This document shows, in pieces, positions 1 to 7,962 of a DNA stretch of 64,000 bases. The DNA is taken from positions 62,001-126,000 of the forward strand of contig NZ_VDZH01000006.1 in the NCBI RefSeq assembly GCF_007673235.1, in the 5' to 3' direction. Position numbers and translations under genes: made by a program. Positions within the stretch are counted from its first letter, which is position 1. Every line of letters begins with the position of its first letter. The notes under the pieces were generated by a model that had not been told where the DNA came from, ran no database searches, and saw only the letters and a program-made list of their open reading frames with translations. This DNA comes from Curtobacterium pusillum. GTDB lineage: Bacteria > Actinomycetota > Actinomycetes > Actinomycetales > Microbacteriaceae.

Positions 1-237
1 CCGACCGCCGTTCCACCGGTCGACCGCGGCGAGCACGAGCCCGTCCCACGAGGGGAAGTGCTGCCGGAGCTCGTCGACGGAGATGTCGAGCCGCTCGGCG
101 ACCTTCGCGGCGTCGGCCTCGTGGAAGGGGACGTCCCGGAGCAGGTCGACGGTCGCACCCACGATCGTGATCCGCAGGTGCAGGGTGGCGGCCGCGGCGG
201 CTGCCGCCTGCGTGTCCGCGCTGGTGTGTTCGAGCAT
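1..237 (-). CDS. TetR-family regulator, N-terminal part (cut by window edge)
   Basis: The reverse strand from 237 reads MLEHTSADTQAAAAAATLHL and continues open to base 1, giving 79 codons. Residues about 20-65 form a TetR-type helix-turn-helix: 'ITIVGATVDLLRDVPFHEAD' followed by 'AAKVAERLDISVDELRQHFP' and 'SWDGLVLAAVDRW', the usual recognition helix plus 'F.(S/D)...L' pattern. A GGAGG ribosome-binding site sits 6 nt before the ATG. It would be a dimeric DNA-binding repressor, but the ligand domain lies outside the window, so its target is unknown. It diverges from the small gene at 406. Family call is by eye. Confidence 0.75.
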   Translation of the reverse strand, partial: MLEHTSADTQAAAAAAATLHLRITIVGATVDLLRDVPFHEADAAKVAERLDISVDELRQHFPSWDGLVLAAVDRWNGGR

Positions 238-405
238 CGTGCCCTCCGTCGGTCCCCGGACGTCCTGTCCGCGTCGCCCACTGGGGGCAGGTCCATCCAA
301 ACGGAGATCGGGGGACACCAGAATCCCCGGTCCGGGTGTCGGCATGTCGGGGGACAAGACGTCGGTTCGCAGCACGTTCGCGGGGATCCGTGTGACGATG
401 CCGAC

Positions 406-729
406 ATGACCCCGAACGACCCCACCGCGCAGGGACTGGCGACCATGGCCTCGGCCGGCTTCGAGTTCGGCGGCGATCCCGACCAGGTCGCGCACGACGT
501 CCGCACGATGTGGGAGCAGCTCGGCCGGCCGGTCGGCGCGTTCGACGCCGCCGCTCGGGCGATCGCCGTCCTGCCGCAGCGTCCGGAGGTCGCGATCGCG
601 GACCAGGCCCGCCGCCGCGAGTTCGAGCGCGCGGTCGGCATCAACCCCGTCGAGGTCGAGCTCGCCGCGGCACTGTCGGCCCGCGAGCTCCTCGAGCGGA
701 TGGCGCGCACCTGCACGACCCCGTGCTGA
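406..729 (+). CDS. Small hypothetical protein (107 aa)
   Basis: This is an unrecognised soluble protein of 107 residues with no membrane segment or signal peptide. Its middle is helical and rich in Arg, Ala and Glu (around 'RRREFERAVGINPVEVEL'). The ATG at 406 was chosen because GACGAT ends exactly 6 nt upstream, fitting the leaderless signature seen widely in this window; there is no ribosome-binding site. The frame stays open further upstream, but that stretch overlaps the divergent TetR gene and reads as low-complexity. Its function cannot be told from sequence; regulation together with the TetR gene is possible. Confidence 0.6.
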   Translation: MTPNDPTAQGLATMASAGFEFGGDPDQVAHDVRTMWEQLGRPVGAFDAAARAIAVLPQRPEVAIADQARRREFERAVGINPVEVELAAALSARELLERMARTCTTPC

Positions 730-796
730 ACATCTTGTATTTCTAATACGATGCTGTCAGGATGGGTGCGACCCGATCCCTCCCGAGGAGCACCCG

Positions 797-1558
797 ATGC
801 CCGCAGCACGCCGTTTCGTCACCGCCCCGTCGACCGATGCCCGTGACTTCGGTCGCGACGCCCTGATCGAGACCCTGCGCTCGCTCCTGCCGCAGGACGC
901 ACTCGTCGTCGGCGCCCGTGGTCTCCGCGGGCGCCTCGGCCTCCTGGGCAAGGAGACCGTCGACCTGGCGGACCTGTCGTCCGTCGCCGAACTGGCCGCA
1001 CTCTGGCACCGCGAACACGGCGCGCTGCTCGAGGGTGGGCCGTCCGCACTCGCCGTGAGCATCGGCGCCGACTCCACGGTCGCCACCGAGGCCCTCGCCG
1101 CCGCCACCACCGCCGTCGCCGGTGAGCTCGAACTCGCCTCGATCCGGGTGTTCCAGTTCGCCGAGCGCGATGCCGCCGCCACGAAGCAGCTCGTCCGCGC
1201 CTTCCGTCGCGTCACCGAGATCCCCGTCTCGGTCGTCACCCACACCGACTCGGTCGCGGACACCGTCTCGGCGTTCGCCACGTGCAACCTGGTCGTCACG
1301 CACGACGCCGCGGTCGCCGTGATCGCCACGTCGGTGCACACGCCGGCGGTCTCGCTCGACGACCACACCGACATCACCGAGCTCTACCTGGCGATCCGCA
1401 CCGCGACCGCGGACCCCGAGTCCGCGCGCGTCGACGACCGGGCCGCCCGCGCGCTCGCTCTCGCCCTCGACGCCTGGGCCCGCGGCCGCATGTCGACGGC
1501 GGACCTCCACGCCGCGATCGCCGACCCCACCCGGGTCGACGAACTCGTCGGCGCCTGA
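797..1558 (+). CDS. Hypothetical protein (253 aa)
   Basis: A soluble protein of 253 residues with good high-GC codon usage and a GAGGAG ribosome-binding site 7 nt before the ATG. Residues about 160-200 ('CNLVVTHDAAVAVIATSVHT' then 'PAVSL') look like the nucleotide-binding end of a Rossmann-type transferase, as in polysaccharide pyruvyl-transferase or GT9 enzymes, but the resemblance is too weak to name a family. An AT-rich stretch around 730-755 containing TACGAT could be its promoter. It is followed by a perfect 36-nt dyad that would end transcription. The function is unknown. Confidence 0.65.
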   Translation: MPAARRFVTAPSTDARDFGRDALIETLRSLLPQDALVVGARGLRGRLGLLGKETVDLADLSSVAELAALWHREHGALLEGGPSALAVSIGADSTVATEALAAATTAVAGELELASIRVFQFAERDAAATKQLVRAFRRVTEIPVSVVTHTDSVADTVSAFATCNLVVTHDAAVAVIATSVHTPAVSLDDHTDITELYLAIRTATADPESARVDDRAARALALALDAWARGRMSTADLHAAIADPTRVDELVGA

Positions 1559-1588
1559 CACCGCCCGGCGCGAGAGACGCCGGACACA

Positions 1589-1624
1589 CAGCGAGACACC
1601 GCCGGATCCGGCGGTGTCTCGCTG
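1589..1624. terminator. Perfect 36-nt dyad between convergent genes
   Basis: The two 18-nt halves are exact reverse complements (CAGCGAGACACCGCCGGA and its complement), centred on GGATCC. It lies between the convergent ends of the 797 gene and the SDR at 1666. There is no T-tract, so it would act as a T-less, bidirectional terminator or an mRNA 3' stabiliser. Confidence 0.7.
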
Positions 1625-1665
1625 TCGATGCGGCGCCTCGCGCACGATGCGCCCGGCCCGTCGCG

Positions 1666-2565
1666 CTACGGCGTCGGCATGCCCCCGTCGACGTGGAGCG
1701 TCTCCCCGACGACGTACGACGACTCGCCGCTCGCCAGGAACACGTACGCCGGCGCGAGCTCGGCCGGCTGCCCCCAGCGACCGAGGTACGTCTGCTCCCC
1801 GGCGGTCGGGAGGTCCTCCGGCTTCTGCCCACCGGCAGGCTGCAGCGGGGTCCAGATCGGCCCGGGTGCCACGGCGTTCACGCGGATGCCCTTCGGTGCG
1901 AGCTGCGCCGCCAGGCCCTTCGCCAGGTTGTTCACGGTGGACTTCGTCGCCGCGTAGTGCACGAGGTGCGGGGACGGAGCGTACGCCTGGATCGACGTCG
2001 TGTTGATGATCGTCGACCCCGGCTGCAGGTGCGGCACGGCGGCCTTCGTGATGCGGAACGTCGCGTAGACGTTCGTCTTGAAGGTCTCGTCGAACTCGTC
2101 GTCGGAGATGTCGACGATGGAGTCGACGTTCTGCTGCTTGCCCGCGTTGTTCACGAGGATGTCGAGCCCGCCGAGCTGCTCCACCGCGTCGGCCACGAGC
2201 TGCTCGCAGACCTCGAGCGAGGTGATGTCGCCGGGCAGCGCGATGGCCTTGCGGCCGGCGGCCTCGATGAGGGCGACGATGCGGTCGGCGTCCTCCTGCT
2301 CCTCGGGCAGGTACGAGATGGCCACGTCCGCACCCTCGCGGGCGTAGGCGATCGCGACGGCCGCGCCGATGCCCGAGTCGCCGCCGGTCACGAGCGCCTT
2401 GCGGCCCTCGAGTCGGCCCGAGCCGCGGTAGGTGTCCTCACCGTGGTCGGCGGCCACGTTCTGCGCCATCTCCGCGTCGGTCCCGGCACCCGGGAGGTAC
2501 TGCTCGTCGGGCTTCTTGTCGGCGTACATCGTGGTCGGGTCCTGCTTGCTGTACTGGTCCGTCAT
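1666..2565 (-). CDS. SDR oxidoreductase, general stress protein 39 / YghA type
   Basis: A 299-residue NAD(P)-dependent short-chain dehydrogenase. The N-terminal extension (about 45 residues, 'KQDPTTMYADKKPDEQYLPG') is typical of the GSP39/YghA group. The cofactor motif TGGDSGIG is near residue 60, NNAG near 140, and the catalytic Ser and YAATK tetrad near 195-210, all intact. It ends GGMPTP. There is no ribosome-binding site; TACCGT ends 7 nt before the ATG at 2565, suggesting a leaderless mRNA. A close paralogue lies at 50738-51625. Substrate is unknown; members are often linked to osmotic or general stress. Confidence 0.9.
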   Translation of the reverse strand: MTDQYSKQDPTTMYADKKPDEQYLPGAGTDAEMAQNVAADHGEDTYRGSGRLEGRKALVTGGDSGIGAAVAIAYAREGADVAISYLPEEQEDADRIVALIEAAGRKAIALPGDITSLEVCEQLVADAVEQLGGLDILVNNAGKQQNVDSIVDISDDEFDETFKTNVYATFRITKAAVPHLQPGSTIINTTSIQAYAPSPHLVHYAATKSTVNNLAKGLAAQLAPKGIRVNAVAPGPIWTPLQPAGGQKPEDLPTAGEQTYLGRWGQPAELAPAYVFLASGESSYVVGETLHVDGGMPTP

Positions 2566-2694
2566 GGCACCGACGGTACGCAGGCGGTCGCCTCCGCCCG
2601 TCCAGGCGCCTGTCCCCCGGTGCGCGACCCGGACTGCGTCCGCCGGTGCTCGCCTCCCCGGCGCCATCACGCTCACATCGCGCCCCCGGTCGGA

Positions 2695-2724
2695 CATCGC
2701 GCCCCGCCGTGACGGGGCGCGATG
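2695..2724. terminator. GC-rich hairpin (12-bp stem, 6-nt loop)
   Basis: CATCGCGCCCCG and CGGGGCGCGATG pair around the loop CCGTGA. A second CATCGCGCCCC-like copy sits just upstream at about 2676. The hairpin lies in the gap between the SDR start (2565) and the PfkB stop (2840), so it could terminate transcripts coming from the PfkB operon. Confidence 0.5.
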
Positions 2725-2760
2725 TGTGCCACGGGGCGCGGAACGGGCGGTGGTCGGGAA

Positions 2761-2842
2761 GGCCGGACTGGAGGCACGGTGCGGCCCCGGCGGGCGGGTC
2801 AGGCCGGACTGGAGGCACGGTGCGGCCCCGGCGGGCGGGTCA
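2761..2842. repeat. Two exact tandem 41-bp copies of the stop-proximal element
   Basis: The unit beginning GGCCGGACTGGAGGCACGGT is present twice without a mismatch (2761-2801 and 2802-2842). Each unit carries the half-arm GGACTGGAGGCACGGTGC shared with the dyad elements elsewhere in this window. The second copy ends in the TCA that is the stop codon of the PfkB gene (2840-2842). The 274-bp gap here holds only this and the hairpin at 2695. Confidence 0.85.
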
Positions 2843-3772
2843 GGCCGGGTGGGCGGCCAGGAACGCGTCGGTCTCGGCCCGCGTGGGCGCCGTCGCCGGA
2901 CCGGGTCGCGACACCGCGACCGCGGCGGCGGCGTTGGCGCGGCGGACCGCGTCCAGCAGGGCCTCGCCGCGGGACAGCGCCGCGACGAGGACGCCGCCGT
3001 GTGCGTCCCCGGCACCGTTCGTGTCGACTGCCTCGACCGTGAACCCCGGCACCAGGATGGGTCCGTCGGGCAGCGACGGATCGGCCACCCAGCACCCGGC
3101 ACCGCCGTCACGGACCAGCACCGTGCCCCGCGCGACCGCGGCCATGGCGGTGACCGCCTGGCGGAGGTCGGCTGATCCCGGGGACGTGAGCCGGGCCTCC
3201 CGGGCGTTCGTGGACACGATGTCCGCACGCGCCGTGACGGGGGCGACCACCTGCGGGTCGAGCGTGTCGACCAATGGCGACGGGTCGAACACGACCCGCA
3301 CCGATGCCGGGATCGTCGGAATCCAGTCCGCGATCGCGCGACCGTTGACGGGGTGGGCGAGGCCGTATCCGGACACGAACAACGTGTCGTCGTCGCGCAG
3401 GTCCACCCTGGCGAGCTCGGCCGGACCGAGCCGTCCCTCGGCACCGACGCTCGTCACGAAGGTCCGCTCGGTGGACGCGTCGACGAGCGCGACGCAGTAC
3501 CCGCTGTCCTGGTCCGGGATGCCGGGCTGCAGGACCTCGACGTCGGCGTCGGCGAGCGCCCGGCGGACCACGGCGGCGAACGGGCCAGAGCCGTACTGCC
3601 CGGCGAAGACCACGTCGAGGCCGTCCCGGCGCGCGGCCACCATCGTGTTCAGGCCACCTCCGGCCGTGATCTCGGACGACGACGCGATCACGTCGCCGCC
3701 CGGGTCCGGCAGCTCGCCGACACGCATCACGATGTCGACGATGACGTTGCCGACCGAGACCAGACGGGGCAT
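2840..3772 (-). CDS. PfkB-family carbohydrate/nucleoside kinase
   Basis: A 310-residue ribokinase-fold kinase that would phosphorylate a sugar or nucleoside with ATP in the cytoplasm. Visible marks are the N-terminal glycine patch 'AGGGLNTMVAARRDG' (about residues 36-50) and the anion-hole/catalytic motif DTNGAGDAHGG, with GAGD at residues 253-256. It is the last gene of the operon: its ATG overlaps the TGA of the permease gene as ATGA. The partners (NCS1 permease, ADP-ribosylglycohydrolase, HutC regulator) suggest a ribosyl or nucleoside substrate, like YegV in E. coli. The specific substrate is inference. The stop codon lies inside a repeat copy. Confidence 0.85.
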   Translation of the reverse strand: MPRLVSVGNVIVDIVMRVGELPDPGGDVIASSSEITAGGGLNTMVAARRDGLDVVFAGQYGSGPFAAVVRRALADADVEVLQPGIPDQDSGYCVALVDASTERTFVTSVGAEGRLGPAELARVDLRDDDTLFVSGYGLAHPVNGRAIADWIPTIPASVRVVFDPSPLVDTLDPQVVAPVTARADIVSTNAREARLTSPGSADLRQAVTAMAAVARGTVLVRDGGAGCWVADPSLPDGPILVPGFTVEAVDTNGAGDAHGGVLVAALSRGEALLDAVRRANAAAAVAVSRPGPATAPTRAETDAFLAAHPA

Positions 3773-5259
3773 CAGGCGTGCTCCGTCGCGGGCAGCGGAG
3801 CCGACTCGTCGGCGGGTGCGTGCAGGGCGCCCTTCGGACCACCGGTGAGCACGTAGACCGCGGCGGCGACGATGAACGTGACGATCCAGCCGAGACCGTT
3901 CGCACCGATCCAGGTGCCGGCGAAGGCGCCGACGAACACCGGGTCCGCGTCGCCGACCTGCACGCTCGTGAACAGGAAGCCGACGACGATGGCGACGGCC
4001 CAGGCGACGACCGCCCGCCACGCGATGCCGCCCGAGTACCAGTAGCGGCCGCCGGCGCGGAGGTCGAGCAGCGCCTCGGGGTCGTACCAGGTGCGACGGA
4101 CGATGTCGGCGATGAAGACGCCGAGCCAGGCCGTGATCGGGACGGCGAGCACCGAGATGAACGTGATGAACGGCGCGTAGAACCCGTCGGCGACGAGCAT
4201 GAAGTACATCGCGCCGAGGAACGTCACGACCACGTCGACGGTGACGGCCCACACCCGGGGCACCTTGATGCCGAGGGTCAGCGTGGTGAGGCTCGCGGAG
4301 TACACCGACAGGTGGTTCGACAGCAGCAGCCCGCCGAACGCCGCGATCAGGTACGGGACGGCCATCCAGCCGGGGAGTAGGTCGCGGATCGCGGCGACGG
4401 GGTCGCCGGCCTGCGCCAGGGTCGGGTCGCCGGCGGACACGAGCGCGCCGAGTCCGACGAGGACCACGAGCGGGATGCCGGCTCCGGCGGCGCTCGCGCT
4501 GACGAGCTTGCCGGCGCGCACGCTCGTCTTCGAGTACCGGGCGATGTCCGCACCCGCGGTCGCCCAGCCGATGCCGGTGCCGGCCGCGATCGTGCCGATC
4601 CCGATCGCCATCGCGGCGAACGGTCCGGCGGGGGCGCTGCCGACGACGTGCCAGTCGACGCGGACGACCAGGAACACGGCGACGAAGACGTTCAGCGCAC
4701 CGAAGACCCACGTCGCCCACTTCTGCACGGCGACGATGAACGCGTGGCCGAGGCCGGAGATGAGCACCGTCGCCACGACGAACACGAGGATCGCGACGAT
4801 CGTCAGGACAGGGTTGTGCTTCGCGTCGCCGTCCGTCCCGAACAGGATCGTGAACAGCGACAGCAGCACGAAGGCGGCCGTCGTGGTGTTCACGGTCTCC
4901 CAGCCGAGGCGGGAGAGCAGCGAGACGAAGGTCGGCCCGATGTTGCCGCGGACGCCGAAGACCGCCCGGCTCAGGGTCAGGCCGGGTGCACCGCCCCGAC
5001 GCCCGGCGATCGAGATCACCCCGACCACGGCGAACGAACCGGCGGCGCCGATCACCGCGACGAGCAGCGCCTGCCAGATGTTGAGGTGCTGGAAGGCCAC
5101 CAGGGTCGCGCCGAGGGGCAGGCCGAGGATGGAGATGTTGGCGGCGAACCACACCCAGAAGAGTGCGCCGGCCTGCCCGGTGCGTTCGGCCGCTGGTACG
5201 GGTTCGATGCCGCGCTGCTCGATGCTGGTGAGCGTTCCCGAGCTCGGGGTGTCGGTCAT
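3772..5259 (-). CDS. NCS1-family purine/cytosine/nucleoside permease
   Basis: A 495-residue inner-membrane protein with about twelve hydrophobic segments. The N-terminal 'IEQRGIEPVPAAERTGQAGA' followed by 'LFWVWFAANISILGLPLGA' is the NCS1 signature (cytosine/purine/allantoin permeases). It would import a nucleobase-like compound by cation symport. Start: AGAGGA precedes the ATG by 4-5 nt, 70 nt after the ADP-ribosylglycohydrolase stop; its own stop overlaps the PfkB start. The C-terminal tail is short and cytoplasmic ('HAPADESAPLPATEHA'). The substrate cannot be read from sequence. Confidence 0.88.
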   Translation of the reverse strand: MTDTPSSGTLTSIEQRGIEPVPAAERTGQAGALFWVWFAANISILGLPLGATLVAFQHLNIWQALLVAVIGAAGSFAVVGVISIAGRRGGAPGLTLSRAVFGVRGNIGPTFVSLLSRLGWETVNTTTAAFVLLSLFTILFGTDGDAKHNPVLTIVAILVFVVATVLISGLGHAFIVAVQKWATWVFGALNVFVAVFLVVRVDWHVVGSAPAGPFAAMAIGIGTIAAGTGIGWATAGADIARYSKTSVRAGKLVSASAAGAGIPLVVLVGLGALVSAGDPTLAQAGDPVAAIRDLLPGWMAVPYLIAAFGGLLLSNHLSVYSASLTTLTLGIKVPRVWAVTVDVVVTFLGAMYFMLVADGFYAPFITFISVLAVPITAWLGVFIADIVRRTWYDPEALLDLRAGGRYWYSGGIAWRAVVAWAVAIVVGFLFTSVQVGDADPVFVGAFAGTWIGANGLGWIVTFIVAAAVYVLTGGPKGALHAPADESAPLPATEHA

Positions 5260-5329
5260 GGTTCCTCTTACGTCGTCGGAAGGGTTTCGGGGCCGGGCGG
5301 TGGCTCGTGGGGGTCGCCACCGACCGGGG

Positions 5330-6346
5330 CTAGTGGCTGCTGGCCGCGCGGAGCTCCAGCAGGGGGGAGACGGCGTCCGCGAACCGGATGCCGTTGACGG
5401 ACTCGACCTGCGCGACCGCCTCGGGGGACCATGCCGACGCCCCGTGCACGGCACCGAGCACCGCGCCCGCCATGGCCGCGATCGTGTCGGTGTCGCCACC
5501 GGTGCTCGCGGCCGTGCAGAGGGTCTCCCAGGGGTCGAGGTCGAGCGCGACGAGGGCGAGCGCCGCCACGACGGACTCCTGGCTCGCGACGCTCGTGCCG
5601 ATCACGCCGTCGATCGCCGCGATGCGGTCCGCCGCTGCCACCGTCGGCAGCCATCCACGGGCCCAGGCGGTCTTGTCGGCGATCGAGGCACCGGCGATCC
5701 AGTGCCCGCGCCGCTCGCCGATCCGGGCGGCGGCGACGGCGACGTCGAGCGCCTCCGCGCGGGAGGCACCGTCGATCCCGGCGCTGACGGCGGCGGCGAC
5801 GGCCGAGGCCCCGGCGATGCCGAGTCCGGTGTCGTGGGTGACACGGGACGCGTCCTGCACGGCGTCGACGAGGACCTCGAGGTCGTCGGCCGACGTGGTG
5901 ATGCCGACCGGGGTGATGCGCATCGCGGCACCGTTGGTGGTGCCCGTCGAGCCCGCCTCGGATGCGGGGACACCGTCGAGGATGCGCTGCACGGCCGTCT
6001 TCGTGCTGGGACCGAGCAGGTCGAGCGACCCCTTGGCCGCCATCCCGCGCTCCCACTCGATGAGCGCCTCGGCGAACCGCGTCGGGTCGAGTCCGCCGTC
6101 GCCCTCGACGAGCAGTCGTGCGACGAGCACGGCCTGCTCGGTGTCGTCGGTGATGCTCGCGGCGGGCATGCCGTGCGCGATGCGCTGTCGGGGGCCGGCG
6201 TCGACGAAGCTCGTGATGCGGCCGTGGTCCTCGCGGATCTGCTCCAGCGACATCGACTGGGTCGGCATCCCGAGGGCGTCCCCGATCGCGAGGCCCTGGA
6301 ACGCGGCGAGGGCGTGGTCGTGGGTCGTGCTGTCGGTCATCGTCAT
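5330..6346 (-). CDS. ADP-ribosylglycohydrolase family protein
   Basis: A 338-residue DraG/ARH-fold hydrolase, which cleaves N- or O-glycosidic ribose bonds using two Mg2+. Motifs seen: 'GLAIGDALGMPTQ' (residues about 17-29), the metal-binding SITDDTE (about 64-70), 'TNGAAMRITPVG' (about 140), 'DTGLGIAG' and the C-terminal metal ligands in GGDTDTIAAMAG (about 290-300). All expected acidic ligands are present. Start chosen at 6346 because it forms an ATGA overlap with the stop of the GntR gene; a second ATG follows at 6340. By context it releases a base or acceptor from an imported ribosyl compound. Confidence 0.88.
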   Translation of the reverse strand: MTMTDSTTHDHALAAFQGLAIGDALGMPTQSMSLEQIREDHGRITSFVDAGPRQRIAHGMPAASITDDTEQAVLVARLLVEGDGGLDPTRFAEALIEWERGMAAKGSLDLLGPSTKTAVQRILDGVPASEAGSTGTTNGAAMRITPVGITTSADDLEVLVDAVQDASRVTHDTGLGIAGASAVAAAVSAGIDGASRAEALDVAVAAARIGERRGHWIAGASIADKTAWARGWLPTVAAADRIAAIDGVIGTSVASQESVVAALALVALDLDPWETLCTAASTGGDTDTIAAMAGAVLGAVHGASAWSPEAVAQVESVNGIRFADAVSPLLELRAASSH

Positions 6347-7050
6347 CGTCCTTGTCCGAAACGCATGTGGATACGGAAGCGCTCGGGGTCGAGCAGGCTG
6401 TCGACCGCCTCGACGAAGGCACCGTCTGCCGTCCGTGCGACGCGGCGGCTGTGCAGGAACGGCGTGCCGGGTGCCCGGTCGAGCACGGCCGCCTCGTCGT
6501 CGTCCAGCGGCCGGACGTCGATCCACTGCTCCGCCCGGGCCGGCACGAGCCCGGCGGCCTCGATGGTGGCGCTCAGTGATCCGTCGACGAGGCCCTCCTC
6601 GACGGCGCGGTCGAGGCGACCGATGCGCGGGACGAGACTGCGCTCGTAGGACACCTTCGGGCCGTCCACGACGGAACGAACCCGGTCGACCGCGACGAGC
6701 GCGGGGTCGGCGTCCACGAGGCTCGCGAGCTCGGCGTCCTCGATCCGCTCGATCCGCAGCGTCGAGGCGCGCACCTCGGTGCCGCTCCCCGCGATCGAGC
6801 GTGCCCAGCCGGCGCGCGGGTCGAGCGCCGCACCGTCGAACGTGACCACCGAACCGATGCCGCCGTGGGTCGCGATGTACTCGTCGTCGGCGAGGTCGGC
6901 GAGCGCCGCACGGACGGTGCCGCGGCTGACCGCGTAGCGCTCGGCGAGGTCGTGCTCGCCGGGGAGGCGTTCCCCGGGGACGTACCGGCCCGTCGCGATC
7001 GCGTCGCGGAGGGCGTCGGCGACGAGGCGTCGCTTCGATGAGACGGGCAT
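6343..7050 (-). CDS. GntR-family regulator, HutC/UTRA type
   Basis: A 235-residue regulator with an N-terminal winged helix ('YVPGERLPGEHDLAERYAVS', then RGTVRAALADL) and a C-terminal UTRA ligand domain (about residues 85-235, 'HSRRVARTADGAFVEAVDSL'). UTRA regulators respond to the pathway's small molecule. It is the first gene of the operon, so probably autoregulated. The ATG at 7050 was preferred to 7062 because TATGGT ends 7 nt upstream of 7050 with no ribosome-binding site, fitting a leaderless start. The palindrome TACATGTA overlaps this -10 and could be its operator. Confidence 0.85.
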   Translation of the reverse strand: MPVSSKRRLVADALRDAIATGRYVPGERLPGEHDLAERYAVSRGTVRAALADLADDEYIATHGGIGSVVTFDGAALDPRAGWARSIAGSGTEVRASTLRIERIEDAELASLVDADPALVAVDRVRSVVDGPKVSYERSLVPRIGRLDRAVEEGLVDGSLSATIEAAGLVPARAEQWIDVRPLDDDEAAVLDRAPGTPFLHSRRVARTADGAFVEAVDSLLDPERFRIHMRFGQGR

Positions 7051-7057
7051 GGTGGCG

Positions 7058-7069
7058 ACCATACATGTA
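7058..7069 (-). promoter_or_regulatory. -10 element and possible operator of the GntR operon
   Basis: On the minus strand TATGGT (7063-7058) sits 7 nt before the start codon at 7050. The 8-bp palindrome TACATGTA (7062-7069) overlaps it, a position where a bound repressor would block RNA polymerase. Seen directly; the function is inferred. Confidence 0.4.
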
Positions 7070-7184
7070 CAAGACCTGTCCAGTCCAGGGTGACCTGGTC
7101 GGAAAGGTCACGGTCCGGTCACTGCCAGGCTCCGATTCGGTAACACCCGTCGTCCAGGCAGCCTCGACGTCGTACCGTCGAGTG

Positions 7185-7913
7185 GTGACCTTCCGGACCG
7201 TGCTGGCGTTGAGCGCCGCCGTGCTGGCCTTCTCGGCCGGCACGTTCGTCGTGGACGGCGCGTCCGGCGTCGGCGCGGCACCGGCCTCGGCGGCCGAGGT
7301 CGCCCCGGACACCGCGCCGCGCGACGACCCGGCGCGCGTCACGACCGCGAAGCTCAAGCGGGTCGACTCGATCGAACTCGATGCCGAGTCCCTGGTGTTC
7401 CGCCGCGGCGAGAAGACCGTGGTCGAGGCCTCGATGCGGGACTCCCGCACCACCGTGAGCCTGCTCAACCGCCTGCTCGGCACCCCGTCCCGCACCCAGA
7501 CCGCCGAGGGCGACGGCGGCGCGTGCTTCCCGTCCGGCACCACCTACACGTGGGGTGGCGCGATCCGGGTGGCCGCGCTGACCACGCCGGCGCAGGCGGG
7601 CAACGCGGTGGAGGTCCGTGTCCTGCGCGATGCCGTGCGTTCCCGCTTCGGCGACGACGTCGAGCTGACCGGACCCGACGGCGTGCAGGTCGGCGACGAC
7701 ATCCACGACGCCATCTCGGACGCCCCGAAGGCCGACCGGATGTCGTTCGGCTCGGACGAGGCGAAGGCCTGGCAGCTCCTGCTCGAGGAGGGCTGGGCCC
7801 CCGAGGACGACGCCGACGCCGCGGGCACGAACGGCGTCTCGGCGCTCACCGACGACACCACGGTCACGGTGCTCGGGTCGCCGATGCCGGTGCACGCGCA
7901 GCGCACCTGCTGA
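7185..7913 (+). CDS. Exported protein of unknown function (242 aa)
   Basis: The N-terminus is a signal peptide: 'VTFRTVLALSAAVLAFSAGT' with an Ala-rich region ending near 'APASAAEVA', so the protein is probably secreted. The mature part (about 210 residues) is acidic and contains two cysteines that could pair ('GGACFPSG' and the C-terminal 'AQRTC'). No family is recognised. Two GTG codons are adjacent (7182, 7185); 7185 was chosen because TACCGT ends exactly 6 nt upstream, the leaderless pattern. It stands alone between the GntR operon (divergent) and the convergent EEP gene. Confidence 0.6.
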   Translation: MTFRTVLALSAAVLAFSAGTFVVDGASGVGAAPASAAEVAPDTAPRDDPARVTTAKLKRVDSIELDAESLVFRRGEKTVVEASMRDSRTTVSLLNRLLGTPSRTQTAEGDGGACFPSGTTYTWGGAIRVAALTTPAQAGNAVEVRVLRDAVRSRFGDDVELTGPDGVQVGDDIHDAISDAPKADRMSFGSDEAKAWQLLLEEGWAPEDDADAAGTNGVSALTDDTTVTVLGSPMPVHAQRTC

Positions 7914-7962
7914 CCCGGTCCCCGGCGACACGTCCGGCGTATCCGTTCAGCGGCGCGTCCGT

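Noticed and set aside
2566-5320. Long reading frames extending the SDR and PfkB genes far upstream
   Set aside because: The added residues have no family similarity and run antisense to or through neighbouring genes; internal starts match family lengths and have promoter or overlap signals.
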